DNA of 38,904 nt from Verrucomicrobiota bacterium. Lineage in GTDB: Bacteria > Verrucomicrobiota > Verrucomicrobiia > Chthoniobacterales > Chthoniobacteraceae. This document shows, in pieces, positions 6,539 through 14,724 of the stretch (the first letter of the stretch is position 1; the number at the start of each line of letters is the position of its first letter). The stretch spans positions 1 to 38,904 of the forward strand of contig VFJQ01000055.1 in assembly GCA_009885995.1 (NCBI GenBank), read 5' to 3'. The translations under genes and the position numbers were made by a program. The notes below the pieces were generated by a model. The model did no database searches. It was not told the DNA's origin and saw only the letters and a list, made by a program, of their open reading frames with translations.

Positions 6539-7645
6539 ATGCCCGCCAAAGCCAAGAAACCCGTCAAGAAAGCCCCCGCCAAAGCCGCCACGAAAGCGCC
6601 CGCCGCTGATGCGCCGAATAATTTCCCGAAGCTGCACAATGCGATGTGGCCGGGGCTCGTGGGCAAGGGTTCGCCGGGTGCGGAGCCGTTCATCGATCTC
6701 GACACGATGCTCGACCTCACGGCGAAGGCCGAGGTCAACGGGCAGCGTTTCGATGGCGTGGATCTCTTCCTCTACGATCCGCACGTCTCGATCGATCTCG
6801 ACGACGATGGGATTAAGAAGCTCGCGGAGAAGATTCAATCGAAGGGATTCGAGGTCGGCTCGGTCGTTGCGCCGGTGTGGTTCGACGGCTCGGCGATGGG
6901 CAATGAGCAGCAGCGAACGAATTGGGTGACGGCGGTGAAGAAAGCCTGCCGCATCGCGAAAAAGCTGCGCGCTCTGGGCATTCGGCCCGGCGGCATCGTG
7001 CGCATCGACAGCGCCGCTGGCGTGCATGATTGGGCGAAGGATCCGAAGGGCAACACGAAACTCATCGCGAAGACCTTCAAGGAAGGCGCGAAAGTGGCGA
7101 AAGATGCGGGCGAGCGGCTTGCGGCGGAGGGTGAGATTTGCTGGGGCGCGATGCACTCGTGGAAGTGGATGGTCGCGCTGCTCGAGGAGGTCGGGCTGCC
7201 TAAGCTCGTCGGTTTCCAAGCCGACATGGCGCACACGCTCCTTTACACGCTCGGCTACAACGCGCCCGAGCACCGTATCGTGCCGCCGAAGTTCCGCTGG
7301 GAGCCGGCGGCCTTCCATGAGGCGATGAAGAAAATGACCAAGGCGCTCCGTCCGTGGACGATCGATTTTCACGTCGCGCAAAACGACGCGACGGTGAAAG
7401 GCTCAGGCTCGCACGACAAGACCGGAAAGCACTGCATGGCCACCGATCCGAACGGCAAGCTGAACATCGCGCGCGATGCCGGCTACTGGATGCGCGACGA
7501 CGCGGGGAAGGTCACGAAGAAGTTCCGCCACATCTGCTGGGACGGTTGCATGTTCCCAAACGAGGTGCTCATGCGGCAGCAGACATGGAACGACATCCTC
7601 GCGTCGATGATCCAAGTCCGCGAAAATCACGGCTGGCGCGCGTAG
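6539..7645 (+). CDS. Sugar phosphate isomerase/epimerase-like TIM barrel with histone-like N-terminal tail
   Basis: After an unusual 24-residue Lys/Ala/Pro tail (PAKAKKPVKKAPAKA...), the 368-residue protein follows the xylose-isomerase-like TIM-barrel pattern. It has FIDLDTMLDLTAKAEVNG-type strands, a GVDLFLYDPHV strand, GGIVRIDSAAGVHDW, GEICWGAMHSWKW with candidate metal ligands, and later WTIDFHVAQNDATVKGSGSHDKTGKH. The last block, with DFHVAQ and the SHDKTGKH stretch, is typical of a PVC-group sugar isomerase subset of unknown substrate. No signal peptide. The tail resembles the AK-rich ends of bacterial histone H1-like proteins and could bind nucleic acid or be a disordered spacer. The gene stands alone, divergent from the GST gene and convergent with a lipoprotein gene. 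Confidence 0.8.
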   Translation: MPAKAKKPVKKAPAKAATKAPAADAPNNFPKLHNAMWPGLVGKGSPGAEPFIDLDTMLDLTAKAEVNGQRFDGVDLFLYDPHVSIDLDDDGIKKLAEKIQSKGFEVGSVVAPVWFDGSAMGNEQQRTNWVTAVKKACRIAKKLRALGIRPGGIVRIDSAAGVHDWAKDPKGNTKLIAKTFKEGAKVAKDAGERLAAEGEICWGAMHSWKWMVALLEEVGLPKLVGFQADMAHTLLYTLGYNAPEHRIVPPKFRWEPAAFHEAMKKMTKALRPWTIDFHVAQNDATVKGSGSHDKTGKHCMATDPNGKLNIARDAGYWMRDDAGKVTKKFRHICWDGCMFPNEVLMRQQTWNDILASMIQVRENHGWRA

Positions 7646-7652
7646 CGCCGCG

Positions 7653-7865
7653 CTACGGGTTGGCTAGGACCGGTTCCTCGGTCGGCTTCGGCGTTGCCTT
7701 GGCGGCGGCGAGTTGCTGCTTGGTGGGGAGCTTACCTGTGCGCCGCGCCTCCGTGTAGGGGCCGCTTGCCTTGGCGGGGCGATACTGATCGCGACGGGTG
7801 ACCAAGGTGTTGCAGGCCGTGAGGGCGAAGGCGGCGACGAGAATCAGGGAGAAGGCGAATTTCAC
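7653..7865 (-). CDS. Small lipoprotein
   Basis: This 70-residue protein has a clear lipoprotein signal: MKF, a hydrophobic run LILVAAFA, then the lipobox LTAC with the modified Cys18. The mature part is short, basic and Pro/Ala/Lys-rich with no recognised domain, so it is probably anchored in the inner or outer membrane facing the periplasm. It ends seven bases from the stop of the convergent sugar isomerase-like gene. Confidence 0.8.
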   Translation of the reverse strand: MKFAFSLILVAAFALTACNTLVTRRDQYRPAKASGPYTEARRTGKLPTKQQLAAAKATPKPTEEPVLANP

Positions 7866-8189
7866 GAAGTCGATACGAGCAAAGCGCGGGGCAAAGTGAA
7901 AAGGGAAAAATGAGATATTTGCGAGCGTGAAGAGAGGCGTGGCGACGCGCAGAGCCTGACAGGGTCATTTGTTCGCAGTTTCGAGACTGGATGTGGCGAG
8001 TGCACTAGGACGAAATGTGAACCGCTCTTTGCCCTCACTGCTTCCCGAGTTTAAGAGGAGCCGTGACGCTGGCACCGTCTGAAATTCGCTGGCCAACAGC
8101 CGCCGAAGCGGATCGAGTGGCGGGTGTCGGCACTGCATCTGCTTTCTCACTCCCCCGACGCCTCAGATCTTCCACCCAACCAGCCACTC
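7866..8189. other. Intergenic region without recognisable gene
   Basis: About 320 bases separate the lipoprotein and FHA-receiver genes, which are transcribed away from each other, so both promoters should be here. I see no good open frame, no RNA gene and no strong hairpin-plus-T terminator. The part next to the lipoprotein gene is relatively AT-rich (around 7895-7925). Confidence 0.5.
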
Positions 8190-9683
8190 ATGCCCGTCCT
8201 CCGCATCAAACTTCCCGATAACAAAGGCGAGATCGCCCATGTGCTCGCGGGTGATCGCATCACGATCGGGCGCCGCCCTGATAATACCATCCAGATCATC
8301 GATCGGACCGTAAGCGGCCACCACGCGGAGTTGGTGGCGGCCAATGGCCACTACCGGTTGCACGATCTCGGTTCGACGAACCTGACTTGTGTGGACGGCC
8401 AGCCGGTCACGGATTTTCATCTTCACGACGCGTGCAAAGTGAGCTTCGGCACGGTCGAGTGCGATTTCACCCCGGAGACACCGGTCCACACGATGGAGAA
8501 GTCGGAGATGGTGCCGACGCGAGCCGAGTTAGAGTTTCTGCGGCGCGAGAATCTGGACCTTCAGGCAAAAATCGGGGCGATGCAGAAGCAAATCGACATC
8601 CTGAGCAGTGCCCGGCTCATGACGAAGGATACGCAGAACCTTGGCGTGATGCCCGACGTTCACCGCCGGGTGCAACAGGAACGCGATGAACTACGCACGC
8701 AGAGTGGAAATCTTCAGCTCGATCTCGAACACCTGCGAGCGGATCTCGCCTCCCTCGCCAAGGAGCGCGATGCGCTCCGGCTCGCATGGGAAACGCTGAA
8801 ACGCGAGCGTGACAGCGCGTTTGCAAAACTCGGCACCGACGTGCCAGTCGCGGAGATTGTTCCGCCGCCGGCGCCCACAGTGGCATCGCCCGCGCCCGCG
8901 CCCGCGCCCGCGCCCCCGGCACTGCCACGTGTGCCCGAAAACTTTGCGACGACCCACAACACCCCGGATCATCGAGCGATGGCCACGGTGCTTTCGACCG
9001 CGCCGGGCATCTTAAAGGAGATCCAGGCTGCTCTTGAGACGCTTGGTTCCGATGGGACCAACGACGATGCCGCCGGCGTCCTTTCTGCACAATCGCAGGC
9101 TCTCGCCCAAGCTGTGGCCCCGCTCCCTGGTCATCCTGCTCAGCGCCTTTCCGCTGCATGCGTCGCCTTGGTCAAGGACTCGCGCACCCGCGCCGGCCGC
9201 ATCGAGCCCACTGTTGTGACGACGCTCAAGCAGGCGTGCGACACGATTGGTGCGTTGCTCGATCCCCGCGCGTTCAAGAGGATGACAGGGCCTGCCATGC
9301 CGCGCACGCTGATCGTCGATGATGATCGGGACGTAGTCGATACCCTCGATCGATCGCTCAAGTTGGTTGATTTCCAGTCGTCGGGCTGCACCACCGCCGA
9401 GCAAGCGCTCGATCTGCTCAAGCGTGAGCGCTTCGATCTCGTCTTGCTCGACATCGCAATGCCCGGACTTAGCGGCTTCGACGTCTGTGCGAAAATCCGG
9501 GAGACTCCCGCGAACAAGAAGACGCCGGTGATTTTCATGACCGGTGACGACTCCGTCGAGAATCGGGCGCAGAGCAGCGTGACGGGGGGCGATGACTTCG
9601 TCGCGAAGCCGCTGAACATTTTCGAACTCGGTGTGAAGGCGTCGGCATGGGTTTGCCGCCGCCAGCTCGGGCTGAAGAACTAA
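8190..9683 (+). CDS. FHA domain - coiled coil - response regulator receiver protein
   Basis: This 497-residue cytosolic signalling protein has three parts. Residues 1-95 form an FHA phosphothreonine-binding domain, with the conserved GRR (27-29), SGHH (42-45) and DLGSTN (59-64). Residues about 110-215 are a Leu/Glu/Arg-rich coiled coil, followed by a Pro/Ala linker (224-245) and a helical segment (260-360). Residues 371-490 form a CheY-like receiver, with acidic DDD (377-379), phosphoacceptor Asp421 in VLLDIAMPG, Thr451 and Lys473 in AKP. No output domain follows. It could link Ser/Thr kinase signalling to histidine-kinase phosphorelay. ATG 8190 is preferred to GTG 8124 because the FHA fold starts immediately after. 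No kinase gene is adjacent; the nearest is the kinase at 20695. Confidence 0.88.
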   Translation: MPVLRIKLPDNKGEIAHVLAGDRITIGRRPDNTIQIIDRTVSGHHAELVAANGHYRLHDLGSTNLTCVDGQPVTDFHLHDACKVSFGTVECDFTPETPVHTMEKSEMVPTRAELEFLRRENLDLQAKIGAMQKQIDILSSARLMTKDTQNLGVMPDVHRRVQQERDELRTQSGNLQLDLEHLRADLASLAKERDALRLAWETLKRERDSAFAKLGTDVPVAEIVPPPAPTVASPAPAPAPAPPALPRVPENFATTHNTPDHRAMATVLSTAPGILKEIQAALETLGSDGTNDDAAGVLSAQSQALAQAVAPLPGHPAQRLSAACVALVKDSRTRAGRIEPTVVTTLKQACDTIGALLDPRAFKRMTGPAMPRTLIVDDDRDVVDTLDRSLKLVDFQSSGCTTAEQALDLLKRERFDLVLLDIAMPGLSGFDVCAKIRETPANKKTPVIFMTGDDSVENRAQSSVTGGDDFVAKPLNIFELGVKASAWVCRRQLGLKN

Positions 9684-9693
9684 CCGCGCGGCT

Positions 9694-10587
9694 TCACGCC
9701 AGCCACTCGCGCAGCAGAGCGCAGTCCTTCTTCATCGCCGCAATCTGCTCGGGGCCATCGCCTTCGAGATACTCGCAGTGCTGGCTGATCGGCCCGCGGT
9801 AGCCGGACTTTTTCAGCCAGTCGAAGAACTCCCGCTGCACCGCGCCCGAACCGAGCGGCCCCCACTTCGGTTCAAACCCGCCCTTCGTCCCGCGCTCCCA
9901 CGCGAAGTCCTTCACATACACGCACGCGATCCACGGGAGGATCAGCCGCGCATCGATGGCCCACGATTTCCCGCCTTCGAGCGTAGCGTGACCGATGTCG
10001 AAACAGACGCCGAGCGCCTCGGGGTCGAGGTCGCGCAGCAGCTCGAAAAGATCCCACATCGCGCAACCCACATACTTCGCGCCGCTGTGGTTCTGCCATC
10101 CGCCGCGCACACCGAGCTGTTTGTTCATCGCTGCGAGGTCGCGGCACCGCGGCTTGAGTGCATCGAGCTGCGGCTTGATCGGCTTGTCGAGATCGTAGCG
10201 CGTGATGCCCATCCGATATCGCGTGATGCCGAGCCCTTTCGCAGTGCGCAGCACCTTTTCCGCGTGCGGCGTGTCGGGCCCGACGATGTCGGTGGTGATC
10301 AAGCCGACAACGAGCCCGCGCTTCTTCAGTGCCTCGACCATCATCGGCAGCTCTTCCTCCACGCGCTCCGGTTCGATCTGCCCTTTCGCGCGCAGAGGCA
10401 ATTCGATGCCCCGCCAGCCGACTTCTGCGACGACCTCCGCCGTGCGCTCATAGCTCGTCTTCTGAATCGTCTTCGAGAAGAAGATGAGCGGCGAGATGGA
10501 GGACGACTCGGCGTGCGCCGCGAATGGCACGGCCAGTGCGGCGGTTCCGACGGTGCGGAGGAAGGAGCGGCGGGGCAGGGGATTCAT
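9694..10587 (-). CDS. Tat-exported sugar phosphate isomerase/epimerase-like protein
   Basis: This 297-residue protein begins with a twin-arginine signal (PRRSFLRT, then a hydrophobic run ending AAHAES), so it is probably exported folded to the periplasm with its metal cofactor. The mature part is an AP-endonuclease-2/xylose-isomerase-like TIM barrel: VGWRGIELPLRAKG, GLITTDIVGPD, VRGGWQNHSGAKY, LGVCFDIGHATLEGG with candidate metal ligands, IACVYVKDF and SQHCEYLEG. The ATG at 10587 is chosen because the Tat signal starts there; the longer open frame upstream would bury it. Substrate unknown, in keeping with many exported PVC-group homologues. It diverges from the Rrf2 gene across 117 bases. Confidence 0.87.
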   Translation of the reverse strand: MNPLPRRSFLRTVGTAALAVPFAAHAESSSISPLIFFSKTIQKTSYERTAEVVAEVGWRGIELPLRAKGQIEPERVEEELPMMVEALKKRGLVVGLITTDIVGPDTPHAEKVLRTAKGLGITRYRMGITRYDLDKPIKPQLDALKPRCRDLAAMNKQLGVRGGWQNHSGAKYVGCAMWDLFELLRDLDPEALGVCFDIGHATLEGGKSWAIDARLILPWIACVYVKDFAWERGTKGGFEPKWGPLGSGAVQREFFDWLKKSGYRGPISQHCEYLEGDGPEQIAAMKKDCALLREWLA

Positions 10588-10654
10588 GCGCGCGAGGTTC
10601 GGTTCCAACCGAGGCAGTGGCGAGTGAGAAAAGTCGCGAAGGCGCAAACTCATA

Positions 10655-10684
10655 CTTGACTGGTAGGGTTCAAGAAGCCTACTT
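10655..10684 (+). promoter_or_regulatory. Candidate promoter/operator for the Rrf2 sulfur operon
   Basis: TTGACT at 10656-10661 fits a -35 box, with weak -10 candidates about 17 bases on (around 10679-10684). An inverted repeat CTTGA-N10-TCAAG (10655-10659 and 10670-10674) overlaps the -35 box, a sensible place for autorepression by the Rrf2 protein. The stretch is AT-richer than its surroundings. This is inferred from sequence only. Confidence 0.4.
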
Positions 10685-10704
10685 GGCGAGTAGTCTTCAA
10701 AACC

Positions 10705-11214
10705 ATGCGACTTTCCAAACGTGGCGAATACGCCCTCCGCGCCCTTATCGATCTCGGCATCGCTGCCGCGCAGGGGCGCGCGCTCGTGCAACTCGGTGAA
10801 CTGGCGGAGAAGGAGAACCTACCCGGGAAGTTCCTCGAACAGATTTTCATCCAGCTCCGCGAGGCTGGGCTCATCGACGCGAAGCGCGGCAAGGGCGGCG
10901 GTTACTTCCTCGCGAAAGCCGGCAGTGAGATCCGCATCGGCGATGTCGTGCGTATGATCGATGGCCCGCTCGCGCCGATTCACTGCGCGAGCCAGACGGC
11001 TTACGAGCGCTGCAGTTGCCCCGACGAGGAGCACTGCGGCTTGCGCATCCTCATGTTGGATGTGCGCAACGCTATCGCCGACATCCTCGATCGCTACACG
11101 CTTGCCGATGTGGTCGAGGTGACACTGCGCAAGCGCAAGCGCGACCGCATTGCCCCGCTTTTCGCCCTGCTCGGAGAACCCGCGGCGCCCAGCCGCAAAA
11201 TCGCCCGCCGATGA
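10705..11214 (+). CDS. Rrf2-family transcriptional regulator
   Basis: This is a 169-residue winged-helix regulator of the Rrf2 family. It opens MRLSKRGEYALRALIDL and has the recognition-helix region LPGKFLEQIFIQLREAGLI, followed by the KRGKGGGYFLA wing (60-70). A Cys cluster (Cys94, 103, 105, 111) sits where IscR-like members bind a [2Fe-2S] cluster, though spacing differs from E. coli IscR. Family members sense Fe-S status, NO or cysteine precursors (IscR, NsrR, CymR). Being first in an operon with an organosulfonate-type transporter, this one most likely controls sulfur assimilation, as CymR does. Its TGA overlaps the ATG of the next gene (ATGA), so the two are coupled. A candidate promoter with inverted repeat lies just upstream. 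Confidence 0.92.
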   Translation: MRLSKRGEYALRALIDLGIAAAQGRALVQLGELAEKENLPGKFLEQIFIQLREAGLIDAKRGKGGGYFLAKAGSEIRIGDVVRMIDGPLAPIHCASQTAYERCSCPDEEHCGLRILMLDVRNAIADILDRYTLADVVEVTLRKRKRDRIAPLFALLGEPAAPSRKIARR

Positions 11215-11399
11215 ACGCAGCCCTGCCCGAAACCCCGCCAGCCTGGCTGGAAGTCGTCCGCGAAAAGGTCGAATCGCTGCGTTACGGCGTGGTGCAGATC
11301 GTTGTCCACGACGCCCGCGTCACGCTGATCGAGCGCACCGAGAAGACGAAGTTCGACGACGTCCCAGTCACTCATCCCGGCAAGCCTCGACGGACCTGA
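11211..11399 (+). CDS. YezD-like (DUF2292) small protein
   Basis: This 62-residue protein matches the YezD/DUF2292 pattern: a short N-terminal helix (WLEVVREKVESLRYG), then VVQIVVHDARVTLIERTEK forming the conserved strands that end in IERTEK. It is cytosolic with no known biochemical role. The family commonly occurs next to sulfur-uptake and sulfur-regulator genes, which is the case here. The start ATG overlaps the Rrf2 stop. Confidence 0.88.
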   Translation: MNAALPETPPAWLEVVREKVESLRYGVVQIVVHDARVTLIERTEKTKFDDVPVTHPGKPRRT

Positions 11400-11491
11400 T
11401 TCCTTTGCCCACCGCACACGCGGCGGCTTTCTCACGCATCCCGCATCCTGCCGACCGCGAATGCGGAGAACGGAAGCAGACAGAAAGCACA

Positions 11492-12919
11492 ATGATTACT
11501 TACCGAACCCATCTCATCACCGCCCTGCTCGCGATTACGGCGAGCGCCTACGCGGGCGCTGAGCACAAGCCTGCTCAGCCCAGTTCCGAACGTAACCCGC
11601 TCAGCTTTTTCGACGGCGCGCTGGTGCTCGATCTTGAGCAGCGCTTGCGCTTCGAGGCGCGGAACAACAACCGCGACTTCAACGACAGCATCAACGACGA
11701 CCACGACGACACCTGGCTGCTGAACCGCTTCCGCCTCGGTCTCGCGGTGAAGCCCGCGCGTTGGCTGAAGCTTTACGGACAGTTTCAGGATGCGCGCGAG
11801 TGGGACTCAGACCGCCCGAATGTTCCCGGCGTTCGCGGGACCGAAGGCGGCGACTCGGACCTGCGGCAGGCCTACGTCTCGTTTGCCGACTACGAAGCCT
11901 TCCCGTTCGGCCTCACGATCGGCCGCCAGGCGCTCTTTTTCGGCGATGGCCGGCTCGTGGGCGATTCGCGCTGGGGAAACTTCGGGCGCACCTTCGATGC
12001 CGTGAAACTGCGCTACGAATCCAAGGCGTTCTGGCTCGAGGCATTCGCGTCACGGCCTGTGCAGATCAAGGAAGACGGCTTCAACGACAGCGACGCCGCG
12101 GACAATTTGTTCGGAGCCTATGCCGGGACTGAGGCGTTCGGGTTTCAAACGACCGAGCTCTATTTCTTCTACCGCGACAAGGGCGATGCGCAGCCGGATC
12201 TGGATCCGACGAACAAGCTCGACCCGCGCGGCACCTGGAACGGTCCGGCCCAGCGCACCGCCACTCTCGGCACGCGCTGGCAGTCGCAGAAGGGCGGGCT
12301 GCACGGCTGGGATTACACCGTCGAGGCGGCACTCCAGTGGGGCGATGTGTGGACTCTCGATCGCAGCGCGCCCGCGCTCGACCAGCACGCTTTCGCCGCG
12401 CACGTCTCCGGCGGCTACACGTTCGAGAAGCTCGCGTGGCATCCACGCATCGGCCTCGAATACGACTACGCCAGCGGCGATCGCGATCCGGCGGACGGCA
12501 GCAGCGAGTCGTTCCAAAACCTCCTCGCCTCCAACCACGAGAAGTATGGCTACCTCGACGAGTTCGCGTGGCGCAATCTGCACGACGCCCGCGTGCAGTT
12601 GAAGGTGGACATCATCAAGGACGTGCAAGCCGAGGTGAACTACCACGCCTTCTGGCTCGCCGCTGCGAGCGACTACTGGTTCCGCGCAAATGGCGTCTCG
12701 ACACTGCGCACCACCACACCGGACGGTCGCGACGTGCGGCGCATCGACGCGGACAACTTCGCCGGCCATGAGATCGATTTCGTGGTGAAGTGGTTCCCGG
12801 CTAAGTGGCTCCAGGTCGATACGGGCTACAGCCACTTCTTCGCCGGCAACTATCTCGCAGATACCGGCACGAGCGACGGCGCCGACTTCGCCTACGTTCA
12901 GGCAACCGTGAAGTTTTGA
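11492..12919 (+). CDS. Alginate-export-family outer membrane porin
   Basis: This 475-residue protein has a signal peptide (HLITALLAITASAYAGA) and then a beta-barrel sequence of alternating strands ending in ATVKF, whose C-terminal Phe is typical of outer membrane proteins. The pattern LEQRLRFEARNNNRDFND, LNRFRLGLAVKPARWLKLYGQFQD, DLRQAYVSF and LTIGRQALFFGDGRLVGD matches the alginate-export (AlgE-like) porin family. In this operon it would let small anionic organosulfur compounds cross the outer membrane; that role is inferred from context, since the family name reflects alginate secretion in Pseudomonas. The ATG at 11492 directly precedes the signal peptide. It follows the YezD gene by 92 bases and the next gene starts 13 bases later. 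Confidence 0.85.
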   Translation: MITYRTHLITALLAITASAYAGAEHKPAQPSSERNPLSFFDGALVLDLEQRLRFEARNNNRDFNDSINDDHDDTWLLNRFRLGLAVKPARWLKLYGQFQDAREWDSDRPNVPGVRGTEGGDSDLRQAYVSFADYEAFPFGLTIGRQALFFGDGRLVGDSRWGNFGRTFDAVKLRYESKAFWLEAFASRPVQIKEDGFNDSDAADNLFGAYAGTEAFGFQTTELYFFYRDKGDAQPDLDPTNKLDPRGTWNGPAQRTATLGTRWQSQKGGLHGWDYTVEAALQWGDVWTLDRSAPALDQHAFAAHVSGGYTFEKLAWHPRIGLEYDYASGDRDPADGSSESFQNLLASNHEKYGYLDEFAWRNLHDARVQLKVDIIKDVQAEVNYHAFWLAAASDYWFRANGVSTLRTTTPDGRDVRRIDADNFAGHEIDFVVKWFPAKWLQVDTGYSHFFAGNYLADTGTSDGADFAYVQATVKF

Positions 12920-12932
12920 CCCGACGAATCCG

Positions 12933-13754
12933 ATGATCCTTTTGTCCAGGACTCCGCCATCGCCACCCGCGCCGAAACGCCGCTCGCTCAAGACGCTGCT
13001 CGCCACAGTGCTCGCCGACTTGGACGCCAACTCGCAGCACATCCACGCCGATTGCCTCGGCAGTTTCGATGCACACGGCGAGCGCTACTGGCTGCCGCGT
13101 TTCGTCTTCCGTGGCGACCGCACCGACGAGCCGCCGCTGAAGATCGGCATCTTTGCCGGTGTGCATGGCGATGAAGTCGCGGGCATCCTCGCGTGCTTCG
13201 ACCTGCTGCGGTTCTTCGAGCGCGAGCCGTTCCTCGCGCGCGCCTACCACCTGCACTTCTACCCGCTAGTGAACCCGACCGGCTTCGAGGACCGCACGCG
13301 CCACGCACGCTCGGGGCAGGACTTGAATCGCGCGTTTTGGCGTGGCTCCGCGTTGCCCGAGGTGCGGATCATCGAGAAGGAAATCCAGCGCCAGCGCTTC
13401 GACGGGCTCATCTCGCTGCACAGCGACGACACGAGCGAAGGGCTCTACGGCTTCGTGCGCGGCGCCACGCTCACCGAGCACCTGCTCAAGCCCGCGCTCG
13501 CCGCCGCCGAGGACGCGCTGCCGATCAACGACGGCCCGCTCATCGACGGCTTCCACGCGGTCAATGGGATCATCCGCTCGTGCTACGACGGCGTGCTCAG
13601 CGCCCCGCCGGACACACGGCCCTCGCCGTTCGAGATCATCCTCGAGTCGCCGCAACTCGCGCCGATCGCGCTCCAGCGGCAAGCCCTCGCGCTCGGCGTG
13701 CGCGAAATCATCCGCGAATACCGCCGCCTCATCTCCTTCGCCGCCAATCTCTAG
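12933..13754 (+). CDS. Succinylglutamate desuccinylase/aspartoacylase-type zinc hydrolase (M14-like)
   Basis: The 273-residue protein has the zinc carboxypeptidase-like fold of the AstE/AspA family. Zinc ligands are visible in GVHGDE (His78, Glu81) and SLHSDD (His163). The substrate-binding HARSGQDLNRAFW block (124-136) matches the conserved Arg/Asp-Leu-Asn-Arg motif, and FEIILESPQL near the end supplies the likely catalytic Glu. It lacks a signal peptide, so it should be cytosolic and cleave an N-acyl amino acid or related amide. In this operon it may act on an imported N-acylated sulfur compound; that is inference. It sits 13 bases after the porin gene and four bases before the binding-protein gene. 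Confidence 0.82.
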   Translation: MILLSRTPPSPPAPKRRSLKTLLATVLADLDANSQHIHADCLGSFDAHGERYWLPRFVFRGDRTDEPPLKIGIFAGVHGDEVAGILACFDLLRFFEREPFLARAYHLHFYPLVNPTGFEDRTRHARSGQDLNRAFWRGSALPEVRIIEKEIQRQRFDGLISLHSDDTSEGLYGFVRGATLTEHLLKPALAAAEDALPINDGPLIDGFHAVNGIIRSCYDGVLSAPPDTRPSPFEIILESPQLAPIALQRQALALGVREIIREYRRLISFAANL

Positions 13755-13758
13755 CTCC

Positions 13759-14712
13759 ATGAAATCCAAACTCCCAATCATCCTCATCGCATTGCTTGCG
13801 CTCATCGCACCGCTTTCAGCGCAAACGAAAATCCGGCTCGGCCACTTCCCAAATATCACGCACGCGCAGGCGCTCGTCGCCGCGCAGCTCACGCGGCAGG
13901 GGAAGGGCTGGTTCGAGACGATGATCCCCGGCGTCGAGATCCAGTGGTTCGTCTATAACGCCGGCCCTTCCGCGATGGAGGCCATCTTCGCCGGCTCCAT
14001 CGACGCCACCTACGTCGGCCCGAACCCCGTGCTCAACGCCTACTCGAAGTCGAAAGGCGACGAGATCCGCGTGCTCGCTGGCGCGGCGCTCGGCGGCGCG
14101 GCGCTGGTGGTGCATGGCGAGGGCGGCCTCTCGAAGCCGGCCGATTTCAAGGGCCGCAAGCTCGCCACTCCGCAACTCGGCAACACGCAGGACATCGCCG
14201 CGCGCGCCTGGCTGGCGAAGAACGGCTTCCGCATCACGATGCTCGGTGGCGACGTGCTCGTGCTGCCGACGGCAAACCCGGATCAACTCGCGCTCTTCCA
14301 GCAAAAGCAGATCGACGCCGTGTGGACGGTCGAGCCGTGGGTCACGCGCCTGGAACTCGAAGCCGGCGGCAAGATCCTCATCGAGCAGCCCGACGCGCTC
14401 ACCACCGTGCTCGCGTCGAGCGTGAAGTTCCTCCGCGACCAGCCGGAGTTGGCGAAGAAGTTCGTCGCCGCGCACCTCGCGCTGACCCAGTGGATCAATG
14501 AAAACCCCGCCGCCGCCATCGAACTGGTGCGTGCCGAACTCAAAGCACAGACCCACCGCGAGTTCCCCGCCGCCACCGCCGAGCGCGCGTGGAAGCGGCT
14601 GAAGTTCACGGGCGAAATCTCGCGTGCGCAGTTCGACGCCCTGGTCGGTGAAGCGCAAAGCGTGGGCTTCCTCCGCGCCGCCGCGCCCCTCGACCGATTG
14701 ATCGCAAAGTAA
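13759..14712 (+). CDS. Aliphatic sulfonate/taurine-type ABC transporter substrate-binding protein
   Basis: This is a 317-residue periplasmic binding protein with a signal peptide (LPIILIALLALIAPLSAQ). The mature part follows the SsuA/TauA/NMT1-like pattern: IRLGHFPNITHAQALVA, VEIQWFVYNAGPSAMEAIFAGSIDATYVGPNPVLNAY, DFKGRKLATPQLGNTQDIAARAWL and IDAVWTVEPWVTRLE in pieces. Ligands of this family include sulfonates, sulfonated amino acids, nitrate and thiamine precursors; the Rrf2 and YezD neighbours favour a sulfonate. It is co-transcribed with the ATPase and permease downstream. Confidence 0.9.
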   Translation: MKSKLPIILIALLALIAPLSAQTKIRLGHFPNITHAQALVAAQLTRQGKGWFETMIPGVEIQWFVYNAGPSAMEAIFAGSIDATYVGPNPVLNAYSKSKGDEIRVLAGAALGGAALVVHGEGGLSKPADFKGRKLATPQLGNTQDIAARAWLAKNGFRITMLGGDVLVLPTANPDQLALFQQKQIDAVWTVEPWVTRLELEAGGKILIEQPDALTTVLASSVKFLRDQPELAKKFVAAHLALTQWINENPAAAIELVRAELKAQTHREFPAATAERAWKRLKFTGEISRAQFDALVGEAQSVGFLRAAAPLDRLIAK

Positions 14713-14724
14713 GCGCAAAAGGAA

